Of a DNA stretch of 64,000 nt, positions 17,196 through 25,674 are shown piece after piece. The DNA comes from Pseudomonas reidholzensis (GTDB lineage Bacteria > Pseudomonadota > Gammaproteobacteria > Pseudomonadales > Pseudomonadaceae). The stretch is from NCBI RefSeq assembly GCF_900536025.1, contig NZ_UNOZ01000013.1, positions 186,001-250,000 of the forward strand, read 5' to 3'. The notes under the pieces are model-generated. The model searched no databases. It saw only the letters and a program-made list of their open reading frames with translations, and had not been told where the DNA came from. Made by a program: the position numbers and the translations under genes. Position 1 is the first letter of the stretch, and each line of letters begins with the position of its first letter.

Positions 17196-17678
17196 TCAGA
17201 CTACCTCGACCACAAAGGCCACTTGCGCCACCCCGGCCACCACCAGACGCACTTCGTCATCGACGCCTTTGCCCAGCAGGGCCTGCCCCAGCGGCGAGCG
17301 CGGGGTGATCACGGTCACCTGCTGCGCCCCTTCGCCAATCTTCAGCCCAGCCCCCTCAGGCCCGATGAACAGTAATCGCTGCACGCCGTCCTCATCCTCC
17401 AGCGTCACCAGGTTGCTGACCTGGATCCCCCGCGCCGGGTCGTAGTCGCGCGGGCGCAATTGCTGAAAGGTCAGCAGCGCCTCACGGATCTCGGCCGTGC
17501 GCCGGGCTTGGCCGGTCGCCAGGTACGACGCTTCGAGCCCAAGCGTGTCGTACTTGTTCTCGGCGATGTTCTCTTCGGCGGTGGCCGTTTCGTAAGCGGT
17601 CTGGGCCGCACGGCGCAACACCTCGACGTCATGTTCGAGGGTTTCGACGATGCGGGCGAGCAGGGCGGTCTTGTTCAT
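17196..17678 (-). CDS. GreA/GreB family transcription elongation factor-like protein
   Basis: The product has 160 residues from ATG 17678. The N-terminal half is a coiled-coil hairpin rich in Ala/Glu (ARIVETLEHDVEVLRRAAQT, then ATAEENIAENKYDTLG with acidic residues at the tip). The C-terminal half is the FKBP-like GreA/B domain (VSNLVTLEDEDGVQRLLFIG, then VITPRSPLGQALLGKGVDDE). Gre factors enter the RNA polymerase secondary channel; this shorter paralogue may do so or act as a nucleoside-diphosphate-kinase-regulator-like protein. It is probably co-transcribed with the membrane protein gene that ends 2 bp upstream of its start. Confidence 0.8.
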   Translation of the reverse strand: MNKTALLARIVETLEHDVEVLRRAAQTAYETATAEENIAENKYDTLGLEASYLATGQARRTAEIREALLTFQQLRPRDYDPARGIQVSNLVTLEDEDGVQRLLFIGPEGAGLKIGEGAQQVTVITPRSPLGQALLGKGVDDEVRLVVAGVAQVAFVVEVV

Positions 17679-17680
17679 GG

Positions 17681-18073
17681 TCAGTAGCAGAACTCCAGCA
17701 CATTGGCCTGGCTCTTGTCGGTGGGGGCGGTGCGGTTCTGTTGCAGCCAGAACTGGCACTTGGGCTTGTTCAGGTTGCGCGGGTTGCCCTGGGCCGCTTG
17801 GGCCGCCTGCTCGGCTTCCTGGTTGTGCAGGATGTCCTTGTAGCGTTCGAACATCTGCGCCTGGGCATCGGCCGGGGGCACAGGTGCCGGCGCCACGGCG
17901 GCCGGGGCGATGACCTGGGCCACCGGTTGCACCTGCTCCGGCCACAGGCGCAGCGCCAACCACAGGCTCAGGCCGATGGCCACGGCGCCCAGCCACAGGC
18001 CAAAGGCGATACAGGCGATCAGTTGCACGGGCTTGAGGGTAATCTTCAGTTCGCGGCGGCGGTAGCGGTTCAT
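17681..18073 (-). CDS. Conserved hypothetical single-span membrane protein, 130 aa
   Basis: It has a basic N-terminus (MNRYRRRELKITLKP), one long hydrophobic segment (about residues 17-43), a Pro/Ala/Val linker, and a short helical region. The C-terminal part ends with two Cys (KCQFWLQ and LEFCY) that could form a disulfide if it is periplasmic. The N-in topology is suggested by the positive start. No family is recognised. Only 2 bp separate its stop from the GreA/B-like start codon, so the two form an operon. Confidence 0.75.
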   Translation of the reverse strand: MNRYRRRELKITLKPVQLIACIAFGLWLGAVAIGLSLWLALRLWPEQVQPVAQVIAPAAVAPAPVPPADAQAQMFERYKDILHNQEAEQAAQAAQGNPRNLNKPKCQFWLQQNRTAPTDKSQANVLEFCY

Positions 18074-18209
18074 GGCAGCCTCCTGGCAGGGCGGGTGATG
18101 GCGGGCATTGTCGCATGCGCCACGGACAAATTTTCAGCACAGTGCTTTTGTCGGCGACAATTTATCCGCAGAATCGCCGGCTTTTCCGCGCGAACAAGGG
18201 CGAGTGGCG

Positions 18210-19334
18210 ATGAAAACCACCTGGGACATCTTCTGCACCGTCGTCGACAACTATGGCGACATCGGCGTCACCTGGCGCCTGGCCCGGCAACTGGTGGCCG
18301 AGCACGACCTGGCGGTGCGCCTGTGGGTCGACGACCTGCAGTCGTTCGTGCGCCTGTGCCCCGAGGCGGATGCCAACGCCGAGCAGCAATGCCAGCAGGG
18401 CGTCGACGTGCGCCGTTGGCCCGCCGACTGGCAGCTAGCCGCGCCGGCCGATGTCGTGGTGGGTGCCTTTGCTTGCCAGCTGCCCGCGGCCTACATCGAA
18501 GCGATGCGCCAGCAGCCCACGCCGCCGCTGTGGCTCAACCTCGAGTACCTGAGTGCCGAGGACTGGGTCGAAGGCTGCCATGGCCTGCCCTCGCCGCAGG
18601 CCAATGGGTTGCGCAAGGTGTTTTTCTTCCCCGGCTTTACCGCAGGCACTGGCGGCCTGCTGCGCGAGGCCTCGTTGCTGGCGCGGCGGGATGCCTTCAA
18701 GGGCCAGCGCTCGGCGTTTCTCGCAGGGCTGGGCGTGCAGGTGCAGGCCGGCAGCCGGCTGATGTCGCTGTTCGCCTACGAAAACCCGCAACTGGCCAAT
18801 TGGCTCGATGCGCTGGTGGCCGATACCCAGCCCACCCACCTGCTGGTGCCGCAAGGTCGGGTGCTCGCCGACCTCGGCCAGTGGCTGGGCGAGGCCGAGC
18901 TGGCGCCCGGCGCGCTGCATCAGCGCGGGGCGTTGACGGTGCAGGTGGTGCCGTTCGTCAGTCAGGACGACTACGACAAGCTGCTCTGGTCGTGTGACTT
19001 CAATGCCGTGCGCGGCGAAGACTCGTTCGTCCGCGCGCAGTGGGCGGGCGTGCCGATGCTGTGGCACATCTATGTGCAGGAAGAGAACGCCCATTGGGAA
19101 AAACTCGACGCCTTTCTCGCGCTTTATCGCCAGGGCCTGTCGGACCCGGCGGCGGCCGCGCTGGGCGAATTGTCCCGGGCGTGGAACATGGACCGCGACA
19201 TGGGCCAGGCCTGGCGAGCGCTGCAGCCGCACTGGGATGAACTGCAGCAATACGCGCGTGGGTGGGCGGCAGGGCAGGCCGCTCGGCCGGACCTTGCCAC
19301 GGCGCTAGTACACTTTTACCGAAATTCGCTATGA
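18210..19334 (+). CDS. earP: EF-P arginine rhamnosyltransferase EarP
   Basis: The product has 374 residues from ATG 18210. EarP (inverting GT-B glycosyltransferase) moves rhamnose from dTDP-rhamnose onto Arg32 of EF-P, which is required to rescue polyproline-stalled ribosomes. The N-terminus MKTTWDIFCTVVDNYGDIGV carries the two catalytic-site Asp residues as D13 and D17. The acidic residue of the RGEDSFVRAQWAG loop, reported as E273 in P. putida, falls at E270 here. The gene ends 48 bp before efp, the standard earP-efp arrangement of gammaproteobacteria that use rhamnosylated EF-P. Confidence 0.96.
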   Translation: MKTTWDIFCTVVDNYGDIGVTWRLARQLVAEHDLAVRLWVDDLQSFVRLCPEADANAEQQCQQGVDVRRWPADWQLAAPADVVVGAFACQLPAAYIEAMRQQPTPPLWLNLEYLSAEDWVEGCHGLPSPQANGLRKVFFFPGFTAGTGGLLREASLLARRDAFKGQRSAFLAGLGVQVQAGSRLMSLFAYENPQLANWLDALVADTQPTHLLVPQGRVLADLGQWLGEAELAPGALHQRGALTVQVVPFVSQDDYDKLLWSCDFNAVRGEDSFVRAQWAGVPMLWHIYVQEENAHWEKLDAFLALYRQGLSDPAAAALGELSRAWNMDRDMGQAWRALQPHWDELQQYARGWAAGQAARPDLATALVHFYRNSL

Positions 19335-19335
19335 T
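19330..19335 (+). promoter_or_regulatory. Candidate -10 element of an efp promoter
   Basis: TATGAT overlaps the last codons of earP, 47 bases before the efp ATG. No good -35 hexamer is seen at the proper distance, so read-through from earP is also possible. Confidence 0.4.
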
Positions 19336-19382
19336 ACGCGGCCTCGATTTTTATAAATCCATCCAGATTCGGATATTTAGCA

Positions 19383-19952
19383 ATGAAAACTGGTAAAGAA
19401 ATCAAACCCGGTACCGTTCTGCGCATCGATAACGATCCGTGGCTGGTCCAGAAAGCTGAATTCACCAAGTCGGGCCGTAACAGCGCGATCATGAAGACCA
19501 AGCTGAAGAACCTGCTGACCGGCTACAAGACCGAAACCGTTTACGGTGCGGACGACAAGCTGGACGACGTGATCCTGGATCGCAAAGAAGCGACCCTGTC
19601 GTTCATCAGCGGTGACCAGTACACCTTCATGGACACCACCGACTACACCATGTACGAACTGAACGCCGAAGACATCGAGGCCGTTCTGCCGTACATCGAA
19701 GAAGGCATGACCGACGTCTGCGAAGCCGTGTTCTTCGAAGACCGTCTGGTATCGGTAGAGCTGCCGACCACCATCAGCCGTAAAGTCGTCTACACCGAGA
19801 ATTCCGCTCGTGGCGACACTTCGGGCAAGGTCATGAAGCCTGCCAAGCTGTCCAACGGTACTGAAGTACAGGTCGCTGACTTCATCGAAATCGACGAAAT
19901 GATCGATATCGACACCCGCGACGGTAGCTTCAAGGGCCGTTCCAAGAAGTAA
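19383..19952 (+). CDS. efp: Translation elongation factor P
   Basis: The product has 189 residues, the normal EF-P length. EF-P binds between the ribosomal P and E sites and relieves stalling at consecutive prolines. The modification loop reads [12 protein letters not shown] and places Arg at position 32, the rhamnosylated type rather than the lysine type, in agreement with earP immediately upstream. The N-terminal KOW domain and two OB-like domains are all present. A strong terminator follows. Confidence 0.98.
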   Translation: MKTGKEIKPGTVLRIDNDPWLVQKAEFTKSGRNSAIMKTKLKNLLTGYKTETVYGADDKLDDVILDRKEATLSFISGDQYTFMDTTDYTMYELNAEDIEAVLPYIEEGMTDVCEAVFFEDRLVSVELPTTISRKVVYTENSARGDTSGKVMKPAKLSNGTEVQVADFIEIDEMIDIDTRDGSFKGRSKK

Positions 19953-19969
19953 TCACTTCTTGCGACCGC

Positions 19970-19999
19970 AAAAAAACCCGGCCTTGGCCGGGTTTTTTT
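19970..19999 (+). terminator. Terminator of efp
   Basis: AAAAAACCCGGCC-TT-GGCCGGGTTTTTTT; an A-run before and T-run after make it usable in both directions (efp and the convergent ohr). Confidence 0.93.
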
Positions 20000-20014
20000 A
20001 TGCCTGCGCGATCG

Positions 20015-20443
20015 TCAGACCGTCACATGCAGGCGTACGTCGACGTTGCCGCGGGTGGCGTTGGAGTACGGGCACACCTGGTGGGCCTTCTCGACCAGCG
20101 CTTCGGCGTCCGCCTGGGCCAAGCCTGGCAGGTTGATCTCCAGGTCGATGTCCAGGCCGAAACCACCGGGGATCTGGCCAATGCCGACCTTGGCGGTGAT
20201 CGACGCGTCTGCCGGCAGAGCTTTCTTCTCTTGCCCGGCGACGAATTTCAGGGCGCCGATGAAGCAGGCCGAATAGCCCGCGGCAAACAGCTGCTCCGGG
20301 TTGCTGCCTTCACCGCCCGCGCCGCCGAGCTCCTTGGGGGTGCTCAGCTTGACCTCGAGTTTGCCGTCGCTGGAGCGGGAGCTGCCATCGCGACCGCCAG
20401 TGGACGTCGCTTGTGCAATGTACAGGGGAGTGACCTTTTGCAT
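20015..20443 (-). CDS. ohr: Organic hydroperoxide resistance protein Ohr
   Basis: The product has 142 residues of the OsmC/Ohr family. The two redox cysteines are at C60 (GYSACFIGAL) and C124 (HQVCPYSNAT), with the GGRDG/SSDGKLEVKLSTPKE N-terminal region of true Ohr. Ohr reduces organic and lipid hydroperoxides using dihydrolipoamide. The gene lies downstream of ohrR in the same orientation with a 130-bp gap that should carry its own OhrR-controlled promoter. Confidence 0.95.
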   Translation of the reverse strand: MQKVTPLYIAQATSTGGRDGSSRSSDGKLEVKLSTPKELGGAGGEGSNPEQLFAAGYSACFIGALKFVAGQEKKALPADASITAKVGIGQIPGGFGLDIDLEINLPGLAQADAEALVEKAHQVCPYSNATRGNVDVRLHVTV

Positions 20444-20499
20444 CGTGAGCCTCGCGAATGTGCTGTGCGCCGAAGCGCTGGGTGGGTATGGGATTTAAA

Positions 20500-20525
20500 T
20501 TAGCGCGCAATTATTTAGTGCGCAA
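20500..20525 (-). promoter_or_regulatory. Candidate OhrR operator between ohrR and ohr
   Basis: Two copies of TTAGYGCGCAA (20500-20510 and 20515-20525) lie 15 bp apart in an AT-rich tract. They sit 57-82 bp upstream of the ohr start. The spacing of 1.5 helical turns suits a MarR-type dimer site. No published site was matched; the assignment rests on position. Confidence 0.4.
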
Positions 20526-20573
20526 GATAAATCTTCAGCCGTTCGTCCGAACGGTCACCTCACAGCATAGCCC

Positions 20574-21029
20574 TCAGAGGCTTTTTTGCAGGCTGGTGCG
20601 CAGCGCGAGCAGCTCGGCTTGCAGCTGTTGCAGGCGCTCCAGGCTCTGGCCGCTGGCCTGCAGGATGCACGTCGGCACCTGCTTGGCCTCGGTTTTCAGG
20701 GCCTGGCCCTTGTCGGTCAGTTGCACCAGTACCACCCGTTCGTCTTCGCGGCTGCGGGTGCGCTTGAGCAGGCCTTCGCTTTCCAGGCGCTTGAGCAGGG
20801 GCGTCAGTGAGCCGGGGTCGGTGAGCAGGCGGTGGCTGATCTCCCCGACGGTCAGGCCGTCCTGCTCCCACAGCACCAGCATCGCCAGGTATTGCGGGTA
20901 GGTCAGGCCGAGGGCCTGGAGCAAGGGCTTGTAGACCTTGGTCATCAGCAACGAGGTGGAGTGCAGGGCAAAGCAGACCTGGTTGTCCAGCAGCAGCTCG
21001 TCGCAAGGGGCGTTGTTGTCGGCGTTCAT
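20574..21029 (-). CDS. ohrR: MarR family organic hydroperoxide sensor OhrR
   Basis: The product has 151 residues from ATG 21029. The N-terminal reactive Cys is at C19 in NQVCFALHSTS, the position oxidised by organic hydroperoxides in OhrR. The winged helix (LTVGEISHRLLTDPGSLTPL, then KRLESEGLLKRTRSREDERV) follows the MarR pattern. It represses ohr and probably itself until Cys oxidation. An extra Cys (ILQASG preceded by VPTC) near the C-terminus may allow a 2-Cys mechanism (inference). Confidence 0.92.
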   Translation of the reverse strand: MNADNNAPCDELLLDNQVCFALHSTSLLMTKVYKPLLQALGLTYPQYLAMLVLWEQDGLTVGEISHRLLTDPGSLTPLLKRLESEGLLKRTRSREDERVVLVQLTDKGQALKTEAKQVPTCILQASGQSLERLQQLQAELLALRTSLQKSL

Positions 21030-21086
21030 GCAGGTCCTTGGAAGGTTCGGATTATAAATCGCCATGCGGCGGGTTAAGCGCAGGCA

Positions 21087-22040
21087 TCAACAGCGTAATT
21101 CATGGCGCAAGGCCAAGTCCCAAGGGGGCACAGGGCTGAAGCGGCTCTTGAGGAATTCGAGCAGCAAGCGGCTGCGAGAGTTCGTTTCATGTGCCAGGCG
21201 TAGCGCATAAACGCCGCTGGTCTCAGGTTTTGGCAGGCCGTTGTGGCAAAACAGCGGCAGCAGCTCGCCGCGCAGCAGGTAGTCGCTGATCAGCCAGGTC
21301 GGCAGGTGGGCGATGCCCAGCCCCGCCAGGGCGCCGAACAACAGGGTCTCGGCGTTGTTGGCCGCCATGCGCATGCGCGCCGGGCGGTACAGGCGGGTCT
21401 GGCCGTCGACGCTGAAGCGCCAGGCGAACGGCGGCGCCAGGCCGTCCCAGTCGAGGCCGTCGTGGCCGGGCAGTTCGCTGGGGCAGCTGGGCATGCCGCG
21501 GCTGGCCAGGTAGGCCGGGCTGGCGCAGGCGATGCGCACCATGTAGGCCAGTGGGGTGGCCACCAGGCGGGTGTCGGCCAGGGGGCCGGCGCGCAGCACC
21601 AGGTCGACCTCACCCAGGTGGCTGCCGTGCAGGTCGACGAAGCTGTCGATCAGGCGCAGTTGCACGTCCAGCCCCGGGTAGGCGACCAGAAAGTCGGCGA
21701 TCGCCGGTGCCAGGTGGCGGCGGCCAAAGGCAGCGGGGGCGTCGACGCGGATCAGGCCCTCGGGGGCGTTGCTCAGCGACACCGCCTCGGCGCGGGCCAG
21801 GCGCAGCTCGTCGATGATGCGCCGGGCGCGTTCGGCGAAGGCATTGCCGGCCGGCGTCGCGCGCACCGCGTGGGTGCTGCGCACGAACAGGCGGCTGCCG
21901 ACAGCCGCTTCCAGGTTGTCGATGCGCCGCGCCACCGCCGAGGGGGTCAGCGGATGACGACGGGCGGCAGCGGAAAAACTGCCGGACTCCAGCACATCGA
22001 GAAACAGGCTGAGTTGTTCGGTCAGGGTATCGGGGTTCAT
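21087..22040 (-). CDS. LysR family regulator, divergent to the TauE/SafE gene
   Basis: The product has 317 residues from ATG 22040. The helix-turn-helix (FLDVLESGSFSAAARRHPLT, then SAVARRIDNLEAAVGSRLFV) and the CrgA-like effector domain (DAPAAFGRRHLAPAIADFLV) are clear. It is divergent from the sulfite-exporter-like gene, its likely target, across a 112-bp region. Confidence 0.9.
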   Translation of the reverse strand: MNPDTLTEQLSLFLDVLESGSFSAAARRHPLTPSAVARRIDNLEAAVGSRLFVRSTHAVRATPAGNAFAERARRIIDELRLARAEAVSLSNAPEGLIRVDAPAAFGRRHLAPAIADFLVAYPGLDVQLRLIDSFVDLHGSHLGEVDLVLRAGPLADTRLVATPLAYMVRIACASPAYLASRGMPSCPSELPGHDGLDWDGLAPPFAWRFSVDGQTRLYRPARMRMAANNAETLLFGALAGLGIAHLPTWLISDYLLRGELLPLFCHNGLPKPETSGVYALRLAHETNSRSRLLLEFLKSRFSPVPPWDLALRHELRC

Positions 22041-22152
22041 GGCAGGTCTGCTTATGCGAGTTACGCACAGCCATTGTGCGCTGCTGTGCGTTTCCCCGCC
22101 AGGCCGCAATCGTTAGCATGCACACATTCTGTAACAGGCAGGCGAGGCCCTG

Positions 22153-22902
22153 ATGATCGAGTGGTTGATGTATATCGTGCTGGGCGCTGCGCTGGGTACC
22201 GTGGGCGGGTTGTTCGGGATCGGCGGTGGCTTGATCGCGATCCCTGCGCTGGGCGTGTTGTTCGGCCTGGACCAGCAGATGGCGCAAGGCACCGCGCTGG
22301 TGATGGTGGTACCCAACGTGCTGCTGGCGCTGTGGCGTTATCACCAGCGCAACCGCATCGAGTTGCGCCATGCCTTGCCGCTGTCGCTGTGCAGCCTGGT
22401 GTTCGCCTGGCTGGGCTCGATCTGGGCGGTGGGCATCGATGCGCACTCGATGCGCCTGGGCTTTGTCGGCTTTCTGGTCGCGCTGGCGGGGTGGAACGTG
22501 GCGCGGATGTTCATGCGCGTGGCGCCGGCGAGCAGCGAGATCCGCTATGGCTGGCCGTGGCTGGGGGTGCTGGGGAGTTTTGCCGGGAGCATGGGCGGGC
22601 TGTTCGGGGTAGGTGGCGCGGTGGTTGCCACGCCGATCCTGACCAGTGTGTTCGGCACCACGCAAGTGGTGGCGCAGGGGCTGTCGCTGGCGCTGGCGGC
22701 GCCGAGCACCTCGGTCACCTTGCTGACCTATGGGCTGCACCACAGTGTCGACTGGCAGGTGGGGGTGCCGCTGGCGGTGGGTGGGCTGTTGAGCATCAGT
22801 TGGGGCGTGAAACTGGCTCACGCCCTGCCGGAGAAGGTGCTGCGCACGCTGTTCTGTGGGTTTTTGGTGGTGTGTGCGGTGATGCTCGTGTTCGAGTTGT
22901 AG
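22153..22902 (+). CDS. Sulfite exporter TauE/SafE family membrane protein
   Basis: The product has 249 residues and about eight membrane helices. It has the two-fold repeated family signature GTVGGLFGIGGGLIAIPAL near the N-terminus and SMGGLFGVGGAVVATPIL in the second half. Members move organosulfur compounds, sulfite or related anions. The substrate here is unknown. A GAGG ribosome site precedes ATG 22153. It is divergent from a LysR gene. Confidence 0.9.
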   Translation: MIEWLMYIVLGAALGTVGGLFGIGGGLIAIPALGVLFGLDQQMAQGTALVMVVPNVLLALWRYHQRNRIELRHALPLSLCSLVFAWLGSIWAVGIDAHSMRLGFVGFLVALAGWNVARMFMRVAPASSEIRYGWPWLGVLGSFAGSMGGLFGVGGAVVATPILTSVFGTTQVVAQGLSLALAAPSTSVTLLTYGLHHSVDWQVGVPLAVGGLLSISWGVKLAHALPEKVLRTLFCGFLVVCAVMLVFEL

Positions 22903-22914
22903 GGTCAGCCGCCC

Positions 22915-23769
22915 TTACAGCGCAAACCCTTCGCTGATGTAGTCGGCCATGCAGTCGGTGATCGGCGATTGGGTCTGCGGGTTGCGCAGCAGCATGACAT
23001 TGGCCACCGGCAACTGCGGCAGCCCGTCCTGCTCGCCGAGGATGCGGATGTTGCCGCCGATCAGGCTCTGCAATTGCGCCGTCACCGCCAGGCCGGCCGT
23101 GACGATTGCAAAGATCGCCGCCAGGCTGGGGCTGGTGTAGGCGATCCGGTAGTCGATGCCTTGGGTCTCGAGGGCATTGCAGGTCCAGGCCCGGCAAAAA
23201 CAGTCGGTATTGAACAGCGCCAGCGGCATCGGCCGCTGCTCTTGTGGGCAGAAGCCTTGCGCGGCCGCCCACACCAGCCGCTCCTGGCGCAACAGTTGGC
23301 CGACTTCATGCCCAGGCTCGCGGGTGACGATGGTCAGGTCGAGGTCCTGGCGCAGCATCAGTTGCTTGGACGACTCGCAGTGCACCTCCACCTGGATCAA
23401 CGGGTAGGCCTGGGCGAAGCTGGAGAGGATGCTCGGCAGGAAGCGCATGGCGTAGTCGTCCGGTGTGCCAATGCGCACCACGCCGACCATGTGCGGGCTG
23501 CGCAGGGTGTTGAACACTTCGCCCTGCAGCTTGAGGATGCGCCGGGCATAGCCGAGCAGCACCTGGCCCTCCGCCGTCAGGCGGACCTGGCGGCCATCGC
23601 GCTCGAACAGCTGGCGCTGGAGGATGTCTTCCTCGAGGCGCTTCATCTGCATGCTGACCGCCGACTGGGTGCGGTTGACCACTTCACCGGCGCGGGTAAA
23701 ACCGCCTAGCTCGGCGATCGCGACGAAGGTGCGCAGGACGTCGGAATCGAGGGTCTGGTACTGGGACAT
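22915..23769 (-). CDS. LysR family regulator, divergent to the DUF1127 gene
   Basis: The product has 284 residues from ATG 23769; the longer open frame has no suitable start. The helix-turn-helix region reads LRTFVAIAELGGFTRAGEVV and QSAVSMQMKRLEEDILQRQL. The effector domain has the 'TPDDYAMRFLP' lobe seen in a common Pseudomonas LysR group. The neighbour across the promoter region is a DUF1127 gene, a probable co-regulated partner. Confidence 0.9.
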   Translation of the reverse strand: MSQYQTLDSDVLRTFVAIAELGGFTRAGEVVNRTQSAVSMQMKRLEEDILQRQLFERDGRQVRLTAEGQVLLGYARRILKLQGEVFNTLRSPHMVGVVRIGTPDDYAMRFLPSILSSFAQAYPLIQVEVHCESSKQLMLRQDLDLTIVTREPGHEVGQLLRQERLVWAAAQGFCPQEQRPMPLALFNTDCFCRAWTCNALETQGIDYRIAYTSPSLAAIFAIVTAGLAVTAQLQSLIGGNIRILGEQDGLPQLPVANVMLLRNPQTQSPITDCMADYISEGFAL

Positions 23770-23772
23770 TGC

Positions 23773-23818
23773 ATCAATCTCCGAGATGCATGGCATCAGA
23801 AACATTCGTTGGATTGAT
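23773..23818. promoter_or_regulatory. Dyad-symmetry region between lysR and the DUF1127 gene
   Basis: The outer arms ATCAATC (23773-23779) and GATTGAT (23812-23818) are perfect inverses. Between them GATGC-ATG-GCATC (23785-23797) forms a second inverted repeat. Nested dyads in a divergent LysR promoter region are good operator candidates. Confidence 0.5.
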
Positions 23819-23865
23819 CCTAAGCCCAGCGCGAGACTGACGCCATCCACACGGAGGGCTTCACG

Positions 23866-24084
23866 ATGAAAGGTCATGCCAGCGTTACCCAGCAACCGGT
23901 GTTTACCCTGAGCCACGTGTTCCATGAGGTCGCTCAGCGCCTGGCGCGCTGGCACCAGCTGTACCGCCAGCGTCGGGAGTTGGCACAGCTTAGCGATGCG
24001 ACGCTGGCCGACCTGGGGTTGAGTCGGGCGGATATCCAGCAAGAGGCCGAGCGGCCGTTCTGGGATGATCCGCTGCGCAAATGA
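23866..24084 (+). CDS. DUF1127 domain small protein
   Basis: The product has 72 residues from ATG 23866 with a GGAGGG site. The C-terminal two-thirds are the DUF1127 (YjiS-like) domain: RLARWHQLYRQRRELAQLSD followed by ATLADLGLSRADIQQEAERP. These small arginine-rich proteins are linked in some bacteria to RNA metabolism or phosphate/carbon responses, but none of that is visible here. It may be controlled by the divergent LysR gene. Confidence 0.88.
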   Translation: MKGHASVTQQPVFTLSHVFHEVAQRLARWHQLYRQRRELAQLSDATLADLGLSRADIQQEAERPFWDDPLRK

Positions 24085-24106
24085 AGGGGTGGGGTCGTGT
24101 CAGTGC

Positions 24107-24199
24107 TGGCCTCATCGCGGGCAAGCCCGCTCCTACAGGGGTTGTGCAGATCCTGTAGGAGCGGCGGTGCGGCGATCCGACTTGCCCGCGATGAGGCCC
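24107..24199. repeat. REP pair, right half of the long variant
   Basis: The left half GGCCTCATCGCGGGCAAGCC is standard. The right half AGGAGCGGCGGTGCGGCGAT-CCGACTTGCCCGCG carries the extra GGTGCGGCGATCCGA insert. Confidence 0.85.
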
Positions 24200-24206
24200 G
24201 CGCGGT

Positions 24207-25553
24207 TTAGCGGCGGACTTGCTTCAACGTCTCGGCAATCAGGAACGCCAGCTCCAGCGACTGATCGGCATTCAGCCGTGGGTCGCAATGGGTGTGGTAG
24301 CGGTCCGACAAGCCATCTTCGGTAATCGGCCGGGCGCCACCGATGCACTCGGTGACGTTCTGCCCGGTCATCTCGATATGAATCCCGCCGGCGTACGAAC
24401 CCTCGGCCTGGTGCACCTGGAAGAACTGCTTCACCTCATCGAGGATCTGCGCGAAGTCGCGGGTCTTGTAGCCGCTGCTGGCCTTGATGGTGTTGGCGTG
24501 CATCGGGTCCGAGCTCCACAGCACCTGGCGCCCCTCGCGCTCGACGGTGCGGATCAGCCCCGGCAGGTGCTCGCCGACCTTGCCGGCGCCCATCCGCACG
24601 ATCAGGTTGAGGCGGCCCGGGTCGTTGCTCGGGTTGAGCACGTCGATCAGGCGGATCAGCTCCTCAGGGTTCATGCTCGGGCCGACCTTGACCCCGATCG
24701 GGTTGTGCACCCCGCGCAGGAACTCCACATGAGCGCCGTCCAGCTGGCGTGTGCGGTCGCCGATCCAGAGCATGTGCGCCGAACAGTCGTAGTAGTCGCC
24801 GGTCAGGCTGTCACTGCGCACGAAGGCTTGCTCGTAGTTGAGCAGCAGCGCCTCGTGGGCGGTGAAGAAGCTGGTCTCGCGCAGCTGCGGCGCCGTGTCC
24901 AGGCCGCAGGCGCGCATGAACGCCAGGGTCTCGTCGATGCGGTCGGCGAGCTGGTGGTATTTGTCGGCCAGCGCCGAGTTGGCGATGAAGTCGAGGTTCC
25001 ACTTGTGCACCTGGTGCAGGTCGGCAAAGCCGCCCTGGGCAAAGGCGCGCAGCAGGTTGAGGCTGGCGGTGGACTGGTGGTAGGCCTGCAGCAGGCGCTC
25101 CGGGTCGGGGATGCGGCTCGCGGTATCGAAGCCGATGCCGTTGACGATGTCGCCACGGTAGGCCGGCAGGGTGACCTGGCCAATGGTCTCGTCGCCGGTC
25201 GAGCGCGGCTTGGCGAACTGGCCGGCCATGCGCCCGACCTTGACCACCGGGCAGCCGGCGGCAAAGGTCATGACAATGGCCATCTGCAGCAGCACCTTGA
25301 AGGTGTCACGGATCTTCGCGGCAGAAAACTCGGCAAAGCTCTCGGCGCAGTCACCGCCCTGCAGCAGGAACGCGCGGCCCTGGGTCACCTCGGCAAACTG
25401 GCGGCGCAGCTCGCGCGCCTCGCCCGCGAAGACCAGCGGCGGGTAGCTGGCCAGGGTCTGTTCGACCTTGTGCAGGTGCGCGGCGTCGGGGTAGGTGGGT
25501 TGCTGCTGGATCGGCAGCGCACGCCAGCTTTCAGGGCTCCAGGGTTGCGTCAT
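24207..25553 (-). CDS. Class II DAHP synthase (first step of the shikimate pathway)
   Basis: The product has 448 residues from ATG 25553, with a redundant GTG codon just before. It condenses phosphoenolpyruvate and erythrose-4-phosphate. The class II (plant-like) family is shown by [47 protein letters not shown] and, near the end, [20 protein letters not shown] with [13 protein letters not shown], which carry metal and substrate ligands. No regulatory domain fusion is present. It is monocistronic and close to a divergent methyltransferase-like gene. Confidence 0.93.
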   Translation of the reverse strand: MTQPWSPESWRALPIQQQPTYPDAAHLHKVEQTLASYPPLVFAGEARELRRQFAEVTQGRAFLLQGGDCAESFAEFSAAKIRDTFKVLLQMAIVMTFAAGCPVVKVGRMAGQFAKPRSTGDETIGQVTLPAYRGDIVNGIGFDTASRIPDPERLLQAYHQSTASLNLLRAFAQGGFADLHQVHKWNLDFIANSALADKYHQLADRIDETLAFMRACGLDTAPQLRETSFFTAHEALLLNYEQAFVRSDSLTGDYYDCSAHMLWIGDRTRQLDGAHVEFLRGVHNPIGVKVGPSMNPEELIRLIDVLNPSNDPGRLNLIVRMGAGKVGEHLPGLIRTVEREGRQVLWSSDPMHANTIKASSGYKTRDFAQILDEVKQFFQVHQAEGSYAGGIHIEMTGQNVTECIGGARPITEDGLSDRYHTHCDPRLNADQSLELAFLIAETLKQVRR

Positions 25554-25674
25554 CACGGGCTCTATGTGGGTCTGGTATTAGGTGCCTGTCATGGTATCAG
25601 GTGGCGACGCGCTTGTTGCACCGGGGGCATTGACGGACAATGCGCGTTTTGCACGCAGGTCAGCGGGAGTGGTA

